Positions 24,728 through 33,046 of a stretch of 34,210 nucleotides of DNA are shown one piece after another. Position 1 is the first letter of the stretch, and each line of letters opens with the position of its first letter. The position numbers were made by a program, and so were the translations under genes. This stretch comes from Erysipelotrichaceae bacterium. Lineage in GTDB: Bacteria > Bacillota_I > Bacilli_A > Erysipelotrichales > Coprobacillaceae. The notes below the pieces were generated by a model. The model ran no database searches. It was not told the DNA's origin and saw only the letters and a list, made by a program, of their open reading frames with translations. The DNA is taken from NCBI GenBank assembly GCA_021201315.1, contig JAJQFG010000116.1, positions 1 through 34,210 on the forward strand, given 5' to 3'.

Positions 24728-24923
24728 ACTTAAGGAATTAAGTTATACTTAGTTGCATATAATAAGGATGCTAGATATTTAGCATTGAAAAAAGCTAGTG
24801 ATTCCAACTATGATAGGAACTGAAAAAAGAAGTGATTCCGACTTTAACAGGAACTGAAAAAAGAAGTGATTCCGACTTTAACAGGAACTGAAAAAAGAAC
24901 TAGAGAGCACACTCTAGTTCTTT
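24728..24923 (+). ncRNA. Candidate small RNA with three tandem repeat units
   Basis: Predicted transcript of about 195 nt from the promoter at 24693-24721 to the hairpin ending at 24923. It contains three head-to-tail units: 24786-24820 (35 nt, diverged), 24821-24854 and 24855-24888 (34 nt each, identical), and a partial fourth at 24889-24899. Each unit reads TGAAAAAAG, then AGTGATTCC, a 10-nt segment, and GGAAC. AGT-TCC can pair with GGAACT, leaving a small hairpin in each unit, separated by A-rich linkers. A 34-nt period breaks reading frames, and the longest open frame is about 15 codons, so it is unlikely to code for protein. It matches no riboswitch or RNA family that I recognise. Confidence 0.55.
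24786..24899. repeat. 34-35 bp tandem repeat array (3.3 units)
   Basis: Units at 24786-24820, 24821-24854, 24855-24888 and a partial one at 24889-24899. The second and third are identical; the first differs at several positions in the middle (CTAGTGATTCCAACTATGAT). There are no spacers between units, so it is not a CRISPR array. Confidence 0.85.
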
Positions 24924-24925
24924 AT
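24894..24925 (+). terminator. Hairpin terminator of the candidate small RNA
   Basis: AAAGAACTAGAG (24894-24905) pairs perfectly with CTCTAGTTCTTT (24912-24923), loop AGCACA. The T-tract is short (TTTATT), so termination may be partial, but the 12-bp stem is strong. Confidence 0.65.
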
Positions 24926-24935
24926 TGTGAGAAAT

Positions 24936-24960
24936 AAAAAGATGTCGTTTTGACATCTTT
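24936..24960 (-). terminator. Terminator of the cold-shock gene
   Basis: AAAGATGTC (24938-24946) and GACATCTTT (24952-24960) form a 9-bp stem. Read on the minus strand it is followed by TTTTTATTT, and it lies directly after the csp stop. Confidence 0.75.
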
Positions 24961-24967
24961 ATTGGTT

Positions 24968-25174
24968 TTAACCTACAACTGTTACATTTGCAGCTTGTGG
25001 TCCTCTGTCACCTTCAACAACTTCGAATTCAACAATTTGACCTTCTTCTAAAGTTTTGTACCCACTGGCGTTAATTGCGCTAAAGTGAACAAAAATATCT
25101 CTTGTTTCACCTTCAAGTGTGATGAAGCCATAACCTTTATCGGCTTTAAACCATTTTACTTTACCTGTACTCAT
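24968..25174 (-). CDS. csp: Cold-shock protein, CspA family
   Basis: 68-residue single cold-shock domain that binds single-stranded RNA and DNA as an RNA chaperone. RNP1 is [10 protein letters not shown] and RNP2 is [23 protein letters not shown] at the start is diagnostic, and the length is standard. The start has the ribosome binding site GGGGAGGT. The 5' leader of about 80 nt from the promoter at 25265-25293 is long for this genome, as is usual for cold-shock mRNAs whose translation depends on leader folding. Confidence 0.97.
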   Translation of the reverse strand: MSTGKVKWFKADKGYGFITLEGETRDIFVHFSAINASGYKTLEEGQIVEFEVVEGDRGPQAANVTVVG

Positions 25175-25264
25175 TGAAGTACCTCCCCTATAATTTTCGC
25201 AAATAACCAGTACGTATATAACTTTTTTTTGGAAACTACGATGCTATGTTCGTTTGCTAAATTT

Positions 25265-25293
25265 ATTATATCACTTAATTAAATTTCATACAA
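25265..25293 (-). promoter_or_regulatory. Promoter of the cold-shock gene
   Basis: Minus strand: -35 TTGTAT (25288-25293), 17-nt spacer, -10 TATAAT (25265-25270). Confidence 0.75.
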
Positions 25294-25300
25294 GTTAATG

Positions 25301-25328
25301 TTGACAAGGAATATTATTTGGGTAAGAT
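25301..25328 (+). promoter_or_regulatory. Promoter of the M29 aminopeptidase gene
   Basis: -35 TTGACA (25301-25306), 16-nt spacer, -10 TAAGAT (25323-25328). It lies back to back with the csp promoter, 8 nt away. Confidence 0.6.
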
Positions 25329-25352
25329 AAAGTAAGAAAAGGTGTGAAAGAT

Positions 25353-26582
25353 ATGTTTGATCATTTATTAAAAAATTATGCAAAACTTATTGTAAGACAA
25401 GGTGTTAATTTACAACCACATCAAGAATTGGTTATTAGTGGTTCTATTGAATGTTATGAATTAATTAGAGCTATTACTAAAGAAGCTTATCAAGTTGGTG
25501 CTAAGGATGTTGTTGTATTTTATAATGATGAAGAAATTACGAAATTGAGATATTTAAATTGTGAAGAAGAGCATTTTAAACATGTTCCTAAGTATATATC
25601 TGCTTTAAGAAATGAATATGCTAAAAGAAATGCGGCAGTGATTACCATTACGAGTGAAGATCCTGAAGCTATGAAGGATGTTGATCCGATGAAGATGCAA
25701 TATTATAGTAAAGCTGTTCATGAAGAGTGTAAGTTGTTTTATGATCATTTGGATTTGGGCATTGATCGTTGGTGTATTGCTGGAGCACCTAGTTTAGGAT
25801 GGGCGAATAAGGTTTTTCCTGATATGAGTGATAAGGAAGCTGTGAATGCTTTGTGGCAGGCTATTTTTAAGGTATGTCGATGTTATGAGGATGATGTGAT
25901 TGAAGCGTGGAATAAGCATCGTTATTCTTTTGAAAGTCGTGTAAAAATGCTTAATGAGCATAGGATTCAATCGATTCATTATCAAAATAGTTTAGGTACA
26001 GATTTAACGGTTGGGATGAATGAGGATTATCTTTTTGCAGGTGGAGGTAGTTATACAACGGATGGTATTTATTCTTTTCCTAATATTCCTACTGAAGAGA
26101 TTTTTACTTCACCTAATAAGGATAGTGTTAATGGTATTGTTTATAATGCGTTGCCACTAAATTATAATGGTCATATCATTGATGATTTTTCTATAACATT
26201 TAAAGATGGTCGTATTATTGATTATGATGCTAAAGTAGGTTATGATGTTTTAAAAAGTATTATTGAAACTGATGAAGGTAGTCATTATTTGGGAGAAATT
26301 GCTTTTGTACCTTATGATTCACCTATTAGAAATACAGGTATTCTATTTTATAATACATTATTTGATGAAAATGCTTCTTGTCATTTGGCTATTGGTAAAG
26401 GTTTTAGTGAATGTATAAAGAATGGTTTATCAATGAATAAGGAACAATTATATGCTAAGGGAATTAATGATTCTTTGACTCATGTAGATTTTATGATTGG
26501 AACAAAGGATTTATCTATTATTGCGACTTTAGAAAATGGGGAAGAATTTGTGATATTTAAGGATGGAAATTATAATTTTTAA
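25353..26582 (+). CDS. M29 family aminopeptidase (AmpS/PepS-like)
   Basis: About 409-residue cytoplasmic metallo-aminopeptidase (thermophilic aminopeptidase family M29) that trims N-terminal residues from peptides. The N-terminus NYAKLIVRQGVNLQPHQELVISG is typical. Metal ligands expected in the C-terminal half include the Glu of DEGSHYLGEIAFVP, the His in that segment and the His-x-Asp in LTHVDFMIG. Length matches the family. ATG 25353 is preferred over GTG 25344 because AAAAGGTG is spaced correctly for it. It lies 11 nt upstream of prfC and probably shares its transcript. Confidence 0.92.
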   Translation: MFDHLLKNYAKLIVRQGVNLQPHQELVISGSIECYELIRAITKEAYQVGAKDVVVFYNDEEITKLRYLNCEEEHFKHVPKYISALRNEYAKRNAAVITITSEDPEAMKDVDPMKMQYYSKAVHEECKLFYDHLDLGIDRWCIAGAPSLGWANKVFPDMSDKEAVNALWQAIFKVCRCYEDDVIEAWNKHRYSFESRVKMLNEHRIQSIHYQNSLGTDLTVGMNEDYLFAGGGSYTTDGIYSFPNIPTEEIFTSPNKDSVNGIVYNALPLNYNGHIIDDFSITFKDGRIIDYDAKVGYDVLKSIIETDEGSHYLGEIAFVPYDSPIRNTGILFYNTLFDENASCHLAIGKGFSECIKNGLSMNKEQLYAKGINDSLTHVDFMIGTKDLSIIATLENGEEFVIFKDGNYNF

Positions 26583-26593
26583 AGGAGATAGTT

Positions 26594-28183
26594 ATGTCGA
26601 ATTTTATTGATGAAGTAAAGAAAAGAAGAACATTTGCGATTATATCGCATCCTGATGCTGGTAAGACAACTTTAACAGAGAAGTTTTTATTATATGGAGG
26701 TGCTATTCAGGAAGCAGGTATGGTCAAAGGGAAAAAACAATCTAGGCATGCGGTAAGCGACTGGATGGAAATAGAAAAACAAAGAGGAATCTCTGTGACC
26801 TCATCTGTTTTACAGTTTAATTATGATGGTTTTTGTATTAATATTTTGGATACACCAGGTCACCAGGATTTTTCTGAAGATACCTATCGTACTTTAATGG
26901 CGGCAGATAGTGCAGTGATGGTGATTGATGGTTCTAAGGGTGTTGAAGATCAAACACGTAAATTGTTTAAAGTTTGTGCGATGCGTCATATTCCTATTTT
27001 TACTTTTATTAATAAGATGGATAGAGAAGCTAAGGATCCTTATGAATTAATGGAAGAGATTGAACAAGAATTAGGGGTAGAAACTTGTGCTGTTAATTGG
27101 CCTATTGGTAATGGTAAAGAGTTTAAAGGTGTCTATGAAAGAGAAAGTCATCAAGTGATTCGTTTTATACCCGTACAAGGTGGTAAAAAGGAAGTAGATA
27201 CAGAAGTATGTGATGGACATGATGAAAAATTGAAAGATGTTTTTGGAGAAGATTTATATCAACAATTACAAGATGATATCGAATTATTGGATGGCGCAGG
27301 TGCAGAGTTTGATTTAGAACGTGTACAAAAAGGAGAATTATCTCCAGTATGTTTTGGCTCAGCCTTAACGAATTTTGGAGTCGAACCATTTTTAAAACAC
27401 TTTTTAAATATGTCTACGACTCCTTTAGCACGTCATAGTGATATAGGAAATATTGATCCATTTGACGAGGAATTTAGTGCTTTTGTATTTAAAATTCAAG
27501 CAAATATGAATAAAGCACATCGTGATAGAATGGCTTTTATGCGTATTTGTTCAGGTAAATTTACTAAAGGTATGGAAGTTTATCATTATCAGGGTAAAAA
27601 GAAGATAAAATTAAATCAATCTAAATCCATTATGGCTGAAAATCGTCAAGAAATTGAAGAAGCTTATAGTGGTGATATTATTGGGGTTTTTGATCCAGGT
27701 ATCTTTTCTATTGGTGATACTTTGTGTAGTGCTAAGAATAAATTTGCCTATGATGGTATTCCCACATTTGCACCCGAACATTTTGCGATGATTAGAAATA
27801 AAGATACGATGAAACGTAAACAATTTGTGAAAGGTGTTGAACAAATTGCGCAGGAAGGTGCTATTCAAATATTTACTGAACTTGGTGGCGGTATGGAAGA
27901 GATTATTGTTGGGGTTGTTGGTGTTTTACAATTTGAAGTTTTATCTTATCGTTTGAAAAATGAATATAATGTTGATATTGTCTCAACTCCTTTACCATAT
28001 CAATTTATTCGTTGGATTCAAAATAAAGATATTGATCTTAAGAAGCTTAATCTTTCTTCAGATACTAAAAAAGTTCAAGACTTAAAAGGACAATATTTAT
28101 TACTATTTGCAAGTGAATGGGCTGTTAGATGGGCTAATGATAAAAATAAAGATCTTATATTAACAGAATTTTCCAATAATTAA
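26594..28183 (+). CDS. prfC: Peptide chain release factor 3
   Basis: 529-residue translational GTPase that recycles RF1 and RF2 from the ribosome after peptide release. Motifs: G1 SHPDAGKTT near residue 18, switch region EKQRGISV, G3 DTPGHQDF, G4 NKMD, and the family's C-terminal segment QFEVLSYRLKNEYNVD. Length and order are those of RF3 and not of EF-G. Ribosome binding site AAAGGAGA. No terminator was recognised before ezrA. Confidence 0.97.
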   Translation: MSNFIDEVKKRRTFAIISHPDAGKTTLTEKFLLYGGAIQEAGMVKGKKQSRHAVSDWMEIEKQRGISVTSSVLQFNYDGFCINILDTPGHQDFSEDTYRTLMAADSAVMVIDGSKGVEDQTRKLFKVCAMRHIPIFTFINKMDREAKDPYELMEEIEQELGVETCAVNWPIGNGKEFKGVYERESHQVIRFIPVQGGKKEVDTEVCDGHDEKLKDVFGEDLYQQLQDDIELLDGAGAEFDLERVQKGELSPVCFGSALTNFGVEPFLKHFLNMSTTPLARHSDIGNIDPFDEEFSAFVFKIQANMNKAHRDRMAFMRICSGKFTKGMEVYHYQGKKKIKLNQSKSIMAENRQEIEEAYSGDIIGVFDPGIFSIGDTLCSAKNKFAYDGIPTFAPEHFAMIRNKDTMKRKQFVKGVEQIAQEGAIQIFTELGGGMEEIIVGVVGVLQFEVLSYRLKNEYNVDIVSTPLPYQFIRWIQNKDIDLKKLNLSSDTKKVQDLKGQYLLLFASEWAVRWANDKNKDLILTEFSNN

Positions 28184-28212
28184 AAAATAGTGAAATATGT
28201 GTTTGTTTATGT

Positions 28213-28218
28213 TACAAT
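28213..28218 (+). promoter_or_regulatory. -10 box of ezrA
   Basis: TACAAT at 28213-28218, in the 65-nt gap before ezrA. The -35 is poor (TAGTGA-like). Confidence 0.35.
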
Positions 28219-28248
28219 ATAAATAGTTTTGAGGAGGGTTTTTGTTTT

Positions 28249-29991
28249 ATGGATCAAGTTAAAGAATATATCAATCAAATAGGTATGAGAAATATAGCTA
28301 TTATATTTATTGTTGTAGCAGTTATGATTATTATTTATATTGTACAAAGGGCTATGCGTTTAAGAAAGTATCGTAGTCTTATTGTTGAGTATGAAAATAA
28401 TATGAATGCTATTAAATCACTTCCTTTACAATATCGTTTAGGTAGAGTTCAAAGTATTTCTAAGAATATGAAAGAAATTGTCCCTTTATATGATGAATAT
28501 GTAGAAGAATATGATAGGATTAGTCTTTTTCAAAAGAATGAACTTTCAGTTTTAATGAATGAAGTTGATGAACAACTCTTTTATGGTAAATTAAGAAAAA
28601 TAGCTTCTAAAATGAACCAGCTTGATGATATGTTAAAAACCTATGAAAAAGATTCAAAGACATTACTTGCTAAAATTGAAGAAATAACAGAAATAGAAAA
28701 TGTTCAAAGAGTTGAAATCATTCGAGTTAAAGAAAACTATCGTCGTTTAATTGATCGTTATGAAACAATCCGTTTTCAACTTGAAAGTTATATTCCTCAA
28801 TTAGCTCAATATTTCAATAATATTGATGATTCTTTTGTACAATTAGAAGATCTAATGAATAATCAACGTTTTGATGATGCCAAAGAATTTACAGCAGATA
28901 TTGATAAGCGTGTAACTTGGTTGGATGAACGTATTGATGATTTACCTCATTATGTGGCTTTAGTAAAACAATATATTCCTAAAAAACTGGATGCTTTAAA
29001 TACCATGATGGATGAAATGTCTCAAAACAATTTCGCTTTAAATCAATTAGATGCTTATCAACGCTTAGAAGTAATGAATAATACATTAAAAGAATCTCAA
29101 AGTCATATTAAGCAATTGGAGTTAGATGGTGTGGGTGAAGTTTTACAATCTCTAGTTGAAAGTATTGATGCTTTAATCGATGATTTAGATAATGAACAAA
29201 AAGCCTATGAAGATTTTAAACAAAAATGGAATAAAGCTTATGATACGATTACCAATATTTATGAACAATATAAGCAAGCCCTCAAAGATTATCATCGTAT
29301 TAAAGATTTATATGTTGTAGATGAAGATGAGCTTATTAATATTGAAGAAAAGTATGAAGATTTTGATAAGATATTAAAAGAATCCTATGAATTGGAAGAA
29401 GAAATGAATCAAGGTGAATTTGCTTATTCTAAAATGATTAATAAGGTTGTACAAATGGAAAATAATGCCATTTCACATGAAGATGATTTGAATACTTTCT
29501 TTTCATATCGTGATCAGTTATTCCTTAAGGAACAACGTGCAATTGATGAATTAGAAAATATTAATATTGTTTTATTAGAAATAAAATCAGAAATTAAAAA
29601 TAAACATTTACCAATGATTAATGAATCTTATAAAGATTATATTCAGGATTCTTATGATAAAGCAGCACAAATTCAAGCTTATCGTAATAATCGACCAATT
29701 GAGTTGAGTGAATTATCTAAACGTGTTGATAATGCTAGAGATATTATTTATAAGTTATATGATAATGTTCATAATTTGATTGTAACTGCAGAAATGGTAG
29801 AAGAAGCTATTGTTTTTGGAAATCGTTATCGTTCGACTTTTTTAGAAGTGAATACTGAATTAACAAAAGCAGAGGTTTTGTTTAGAAATGGTGAATATAC
29901 TAAAGCTTTATCTACAGCTGTGGAGATCATAGAAAAAATACAACCTGGTTCTTATGAAGAATTAATTAAGAATTCATCAGTTAAGGCTTAA
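28249..29991 (+). CDS. ezrA: Septation ring formation regulator EzrA
   Basis: 580-residue membrane-anchored protein that restrains FtsZ ring assembly and links it to cell-wall enzymes in Bacillota. One N-terminal transmembrane helix (about residues 14-32, AIIFIVVAVMIIIYIV) is followed by a long spectrin-like coiled-coil region to the C-terminus, with the early segment KSLPLQYRLGRVQ typical of EzrA. Length is normal. GAGGAGGG gives a strong ribosome binding site with a 10-nt spacer. The next two genes, a desulfurase and thiI, follow ezrA in many Bacillota too. Confidence 0.95.
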   Translation: MDQVKEYINQIGMRNIAIIFIVVAVMIIIYIVQRAMRLRKYRSLIVEYENNMNAIKSLPLQYRLGRVQSISKNMKEIVPLYDEYVEEYDRISLFQKNELSVLMNEVDEQLFYGKLRKIASKMNQLDDMLKTYEKDSKTLLAKIEEITEIENVQRVEIIRVKENYRRLIDRYETIRFQLESYIPQLAQYFNNIDDSFVQLEDLMNNQRFDDAKEFTADIDKRVTWLDERIDDLPHYVALVKQYIPKKLDALNTMMDEMSQNNFALNQLDAYQRLEVMNNTLKESQSHIKQLELDGVGEVLQSLVESIDALIDDLDNEQKAYEDFKQKWNKAYDTITNIYEQYKQALKDYHRIKDLYVVDEDELINIEEKYEDFDKILKESYELEEEMNQGEFAYSKMINKVVQMENNAISHEDDLNTFFSYRDQLFLKEQRAIDELENINIVLLEIKSEIKNKHLPMINESYKDYIQDSYDKAAQIQAYRNNRPIELSELSKRVDNARDIIYKLYDNVHNLIVTAEMVEEAIVFGNRYRSTFLEVNTELTKAEVLFRNGEYTKALSTAVEIIEKIQPGSYEELIKNSSVKA

Positions 29992-30016
29992 ACATTGGAT
30001 TTTATCCAATGTTTTT
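29990..30016 (+). terminator. Terminator after ezrA
   Basis: AAACATTGGA (29990-29999) pairs with TCCAATGTTT (30005-30014), 5-nt loop, then T residues. It overlaps the ezrA stop codon. Confidence 0.75.
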
Positions 30017-30023
30017 ATATCTG

Positions 30024-30051
30024 TTGATTTTTTTTATGAAATGTATATAAT
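30024..30051 (+). promoter_or_regulatory. Promoter of the desulfurase-thiI pair
   Basis: -35 TTGATT (30024-30029), 16-nt spacer, -10 TATAAT (30046-30051). Confidence 0.6.
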
Positions 30052-30089
30052 TTGTAAGAAATAAGCATATATTAAATAGGAGGTAAAAT

Positions 30090-31229
30090 ATGATATATTT
30101 AGATTATGTGTCAACCACACCATTAAATCCTCAGATTAATCAATCTTATCAATCATTATTGAATGATTATTTTGCGAATGCGGATTCATTATATAATTTA
30201 GGTATTCAAACTAGTTCTTTGATGGAAAAATCACGTTCACTAGTAGCACAAATGTTAAAAGTTAAAAGTAATGAGATCATTTTTACAAGTGGTGCTAGTG
30301 AAGCCAATAATATGGCTATTAAAGGTATTGCTTTTCAATATCAAAATAGAGGAAAGCATATTATTACAAGTTCTATTGAACATTCTAGTGTTTATAATAC
30401 ATGTTTACAATTAAGAGATGTGTTTGATTTTGATGTTGATTTTGTTTCAGTAGATAAATATGGGCATATTGATTTAGATGAATTAAGAAGTTTAATTAGA
30501 GATGATACCATTTTAATAGCTATTATGCATGTTAATAATGAAGTAGGAAGCATTCAGCCAATTCGTCAAATAAAAAAAATCATAGATGAAACCAATCCTA
30601 AAGTTAAATTTCATGTTGATCATGTCCAAGCATTAGGAAAAATCCCTGTTGATTTATCATTTGTCGATACTGCTAGTTTTTCTGCTCATAAGATTTATGG
30701 CTTAAAAGGAAGTGGTGTTTTATATAAAAATGAGTCTACGACACTTGTACCACTTATAAACGGAGGCCAACAGGAAAATAATTTAAGAGGAGGAACCTCT
30801 AATACAGCAACTCATACCATGTTTGCGAAAACATTACGATTAGCTTTAGAAAATAATGAAAAGAAATATCAATATGTTCAATCATTAAATAGTTATGTAA
30901 GAAATGAACTTAATCAAATAGAAGATATTGTCATTAATACACCTATTAATCAAAGTTCACCCTATATTTTAAATTTTTCTTGTATTGGTTATAAACCAGA
31001 AGTCATTTTACACGCTCTAGAAGAAAAAGATATATATGTATCTACTAAGAGTACTTGTTCATCTCATAAAAATGATATCTCACGTACTTTAAAAGCAATG
31101 GGGGTAGATGAAAAAATAGGACAAAGTGCTATTCGAATTAGTTTTTCTGATATGACAACAATGAATGAGGTAGAAACATTTATTAATACATTAAAAGAAA
31201 TATTAAAGAAAGTAAAAAAACAGAGGTAA
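30090..31229 (+). CDS. iscS: Cysteine desulfurase (NifS/IscS family, ThiI partner)
   Basis: 379-residue PLP enzyme that takes sulfur from cysteine as a persulfide. The PLP lysine is in SFSAHKIYG, the cofactor His in HVDHVQALGK, and the active-site cysteine in STKSTCSSHK. Directly followed (4-nt gap) by thiI, the arrangement known in Bacillus where NifZ supplies sulfur for 4-thiouridine in tRNA. That pairing makes it the dedicated ThiI donor more than the general Fe-S cluster enzyme, an inference from context. Ribosome binding site TAGGAGG. Confidence 0.93.
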   Translation: MIYLDYVSTTPLNPQINQSYQSLLNDYFANADSLYNLGIQTSSLMEKSRSLVAQMLKVKSNEIIFTSGASEANNMAIKGIAFQYQNRGKHIITSSIEHSSVYNTCLQLRDVFDFDVDFVSVDKYGHIDLDELRSLIRDDTILIAIMHVNNEVGSIQPIRQIKKIIDETNPKVKFHVDHVQALGKIPVDLSFVDTASFSAHKIYGLKGSGVLYKNESTTLVPLINGGQQENNLRGGTSNTATHTMFAKTLRLALENNEKKYQYVQSLNSYVRNELNQIEDIVINTPINQSSPYILNFSCIGYKPEVILHALEEKDIYVSTKSTCSSHKNDISRTLKAMGVDEKIGQSAIRISFSDMTTMNEVETFINTLKEILKKVKKQR

Positions 31230-31233
31230 AATC

Positions 31234-32430
31234 ATGGAATGTAATCATATCTTAGTAAGATTTGGAGAATTAACAACCAAAGGTAAAAATAGAAAAACAT
31301 TTATTCATAAATTAACACGAAATACAAAAGAAATCCTACATGCTTTTAAAAACTTAACATATAAGGATACACATGATCGTTTATATATTATGCTTAATGG
31401 AGAAGATCCGACATTAGTTTGCGATAAATTAAAAACAGTGTTTGGTATTCATTCTTTTAGTGTTTGTTATAAAGTAGAAAGTGATTTAGAGAAAATAAGT
31501 GAAGTAGCTTTATATTTAATTGAAAAGAATGATGGTTCCACTTTTAAGATTGATACCAAACGTGTTAATAAGGATTATCCATTATTATCTCATGATATTA
31601 ATACAAGTATTGCTGGCTATGTTTTTCATCATACAACAAAAGATTTGAAGGTTGATGTACATCATCCTGAGATACTTATTAAAGTTGAATTAAGAAAAGA
31701 ATGTACTTATGTTATGGATAATGTTGCATTAGGTGCTGGTGGCTATCCTGTTGGTGTAGGTGGTAAAGCGTTACTTATGTTATCAGGTGGTATTGATTCG
31801 CCTGTAGCTGGCTATTTAACGTTAAAAAGAGGAATTGATATTGAATGTATTCATTATGTATCACCACCTTATACAAGTGATTTGGCAAGAGAAAAAGTAA
31901 CCGATATTTTAGATGTTTTAAGACAATATACCCATGGAAGAATTTTGATTCATTTTATTCCTTTTACTGATTTACAATTAGCTGTTTATGAACATTGTGA
32001 TGAATCTTATGCCATGACAGTCATGCGTCGTATGATGTATCGTATTGCTCAAGGAATTGCCCAAAAGAATAACTGTTTAGCGATTGTTAATGGTGAAAGT
32101 ATTGGTCAAGTTGCTTCGCAAACTTTACAAAGCATGTCTACTATTAATGAAGTTATTAAAATGCCTGTTATTCGTCCTGTTGCTTGTTTAGATAAACTAG
32201 AAATTATTGATTTATCTAAACAAATCAATACATATGATATTTCAGTTCGTCCTTATGAAGACTGTTGTACGATTTTTACCCCAAAACAACCTGCTACTAA
32301 GCCAAAAAGTGATAAAGCCCAAATGTATGAATCACGTTGGGACTATGCTTCTATGGTACAAGAATGTATCGATAATAGTGAAGATATATGGATTGATGAT
32401 AACTATAAAAAAATAGATGATTTATTTTAA
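31234..32430 (+). CDS. thiI: tRNA 4-thiouridine synthetase ThiI
   Basis: 398-residue enzyme that makes 4-thiouridine at position 8 of tRNA. N-terminal ferredoxin-like and THUMP domains (about 1-165), then the PP-loop ATPase domain with LSGGIDSPVAG. The C-terminal rhodanese domain of the E. coli enzyme is absent, as usual in Bacillota. A Cys pair in YEDCCTIFTPKQPATKP near the end is conserved. Paired with the desulfurase upstream. Confidence 0.95.
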   Translation: MECNHILVRFGELTTKGKNRKTFIHKLTRNTKEILHAFKNLTYKDTHDRLYIMLNGEDPTLVCDKLKTVFGIHSFSVCYKVESDLEKISEVALYLIEKNDGSTFKIDTKRVNKDYPLLSHDINTSIAGYVFHHTTKDLKVDVHHPEILIKVELRKECTYVMDNVALGAGGYPVGVGGKALLMLSGGIDSPVAGYLTLKRGIDIECIHYVSPPYTSDLAREKVTDILDVLRQYTHGRILIHFIPFTDLQLAVYEHCDESYAMTVMRRMMYRIAQGIAQKNNCLAIVNGESIGQVASQTLQSMSTINEVIKMPVIRPVACLDKLEIIDLSKQINTYDISVRPYEDCCTIFTPKQPATKPKSDKAQMYESRWDYASMVQECIDNSEDIWIDDNYKKIDDLF

Positions 32431-32436
32431 AAAAAT

Positions 32437-32466
32437 TGAATAATTTTGTTTAACCTTCACACAATA
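32437..32466 (+). promoter_or_regulatory. Forespore sigma-G/F-like promoter of the SASP gene
   Basis: TGAATA (32437-32442) and CACAATA (32460-32466) are separated by 17 nt. This fits the sigma-G pattern (TGMATA, 17-18 nt, CATAMTA) with one mismatch in the -10, and no sigma-A promoter is evident. A predicted start near 32473 leaves a short leader of about 16 nt. Confidence 0.6.
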
Positions 32467-32488
32467 GTAGTGTCAGGAGGTGAAAACA

Positions 32489-32707
32489 ATGAATTCAAAC
32501 AACAACTCAAGTAAAAATAAATTAGTTGTCCCTGGTGCCCAAAACGCTATTGATCAAATGAAATATGAAATAGCTAATGAATTTGGTGTTAACCTAGGAC
32601 CCGATGAAACATCTCGTGCGAATGGATCTGTTGGTGGTGAAATTACCAAGAGATTGGTTCAAATGGGACAAAATCAAATTTCAGGACAACAATCTCAAAA
32701 TAATTAA
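32489..32707 (+). CDS. Small acid-soluble spore protein, alpha/beta type
   Basis: 72-residue DNA-binding protein that coats and protects chromosomal DNA in spores. The two signature parts are present: [10 protein letters not shown], containing the site cut by the germination protease GPR (Glu-Ile-Ala), and [16 protein letters not shown]. The N-terminal Asn/Ser/Lys-rich stretch and C-terminal Gln/Asn-rich tail are typical. ATG 32489 has AGGAGG 8 nt upstream. A GTG at 32480 in the same frame would overlap that site and is unlikely. This gene is the best evidence that the organism is or was a spore former. Confidence 0.93.
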   Translation: MNSNNNSSKNKLVVPGAQNAIDQMKYEIANEFGVNLGPDETSRANGSVGGEITKRLVQMGQNQISGQQSQNN

Positions 32708-32713
32708 TTAAGG

Positions 32714-32739
32714 AAACCTATTCGATTGAATAGGTTTTT
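32714..32739 (+). terminator. Terminator after the SASP gene
   Basis: AAACCTATTC (32714-32723) pairs with GAATAGGTTT (32728-32737), loop GATT, followed by T. Confidence 0.75.
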
Positions 32740-32757
32740 AAATATTTCAAAAGAATA

Positions 32758-32786
32758 TTGCAGTTATAAAAAAAGATAGATATAAT
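32758..32786 (+). promoter_or_regulatory. Promoter of the acyl carrier protein gene
   Basis: -35 TTGCAG (32758-32763), 17-nt spacer, perfect -10 TATAAT (32781-32786). Confidence 0.7.
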
Positions 32787-32805
32787 AAGATAGAGGTGAG
32801 TAATA

Positions 32806-33027
32806 ATGGATTATTTTGATAAAATTAATGAAAGACTTTCTAGTAAATTAAAAGGTAAAACATTGACTAAAGAATCGTCTTTGAGAGATTTAGGGATTGA
32901 TTCATTGGGTTTGGTGGATTTAGTATTTGAATTAGAAGAAGAAATTGGTGTACAGTTTGAAGATGATGATTTATTAAAAATTAAAACGGTTCAAGATTTA
33001 TTAGATTTAATTGATGCTAAAAAATAG
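32806..33027 (+). CDS. acpP: Acyl carrier protein
   Basis: 73-residue four-helix carrier protein. The phosphopantetheine attachment serine is Ser33 in GIDSLGLVDLV, and the protein is acidic as expected (EELEEE- and EDDD-type stretches). It probably carries acyl chains for fatty acid synthesis. It stands as a single transcription unit away from fab genes, so it could also be a second ACP serving another pathway. The AT-rich leader has GAGGTGAG as ribosome binding site. Confidence 0.93.
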   Translation: MDYFDKINERLSSKLKGKTLTKESSLRDLGIDSLGLVDLVFELEEEIGVQFEDDDLLKIKTVQDLLDLIDAKK

Positions 33028-33045
33028 AGTTAACTCTATTTTTTT
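33019..33045. terminator. Bidirectional terminator between acpP and the carboxypeptidase gene
   Basis: A near-perfect palindrome centred on GTTAAC (AATAGAG with CTCTATT) with A-run on the left and T-run on the right. The convergent genes share it. Confidence 0.75.
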
Positions 33046-33046
33046 G

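Noticed and set aside
24811-24858. Small peptide gene starting at ATG 24811 in the repeat array
   Set aside because: The frame closes after about 15 codons, has no ribosome binding site, and the 34-nt period shifts the frame from unit to unit.
24786-24899. CRISPR array
   Set aside because: The units follow each other without spacers, copy number is only three plus a fragment, and no cas genes are near.
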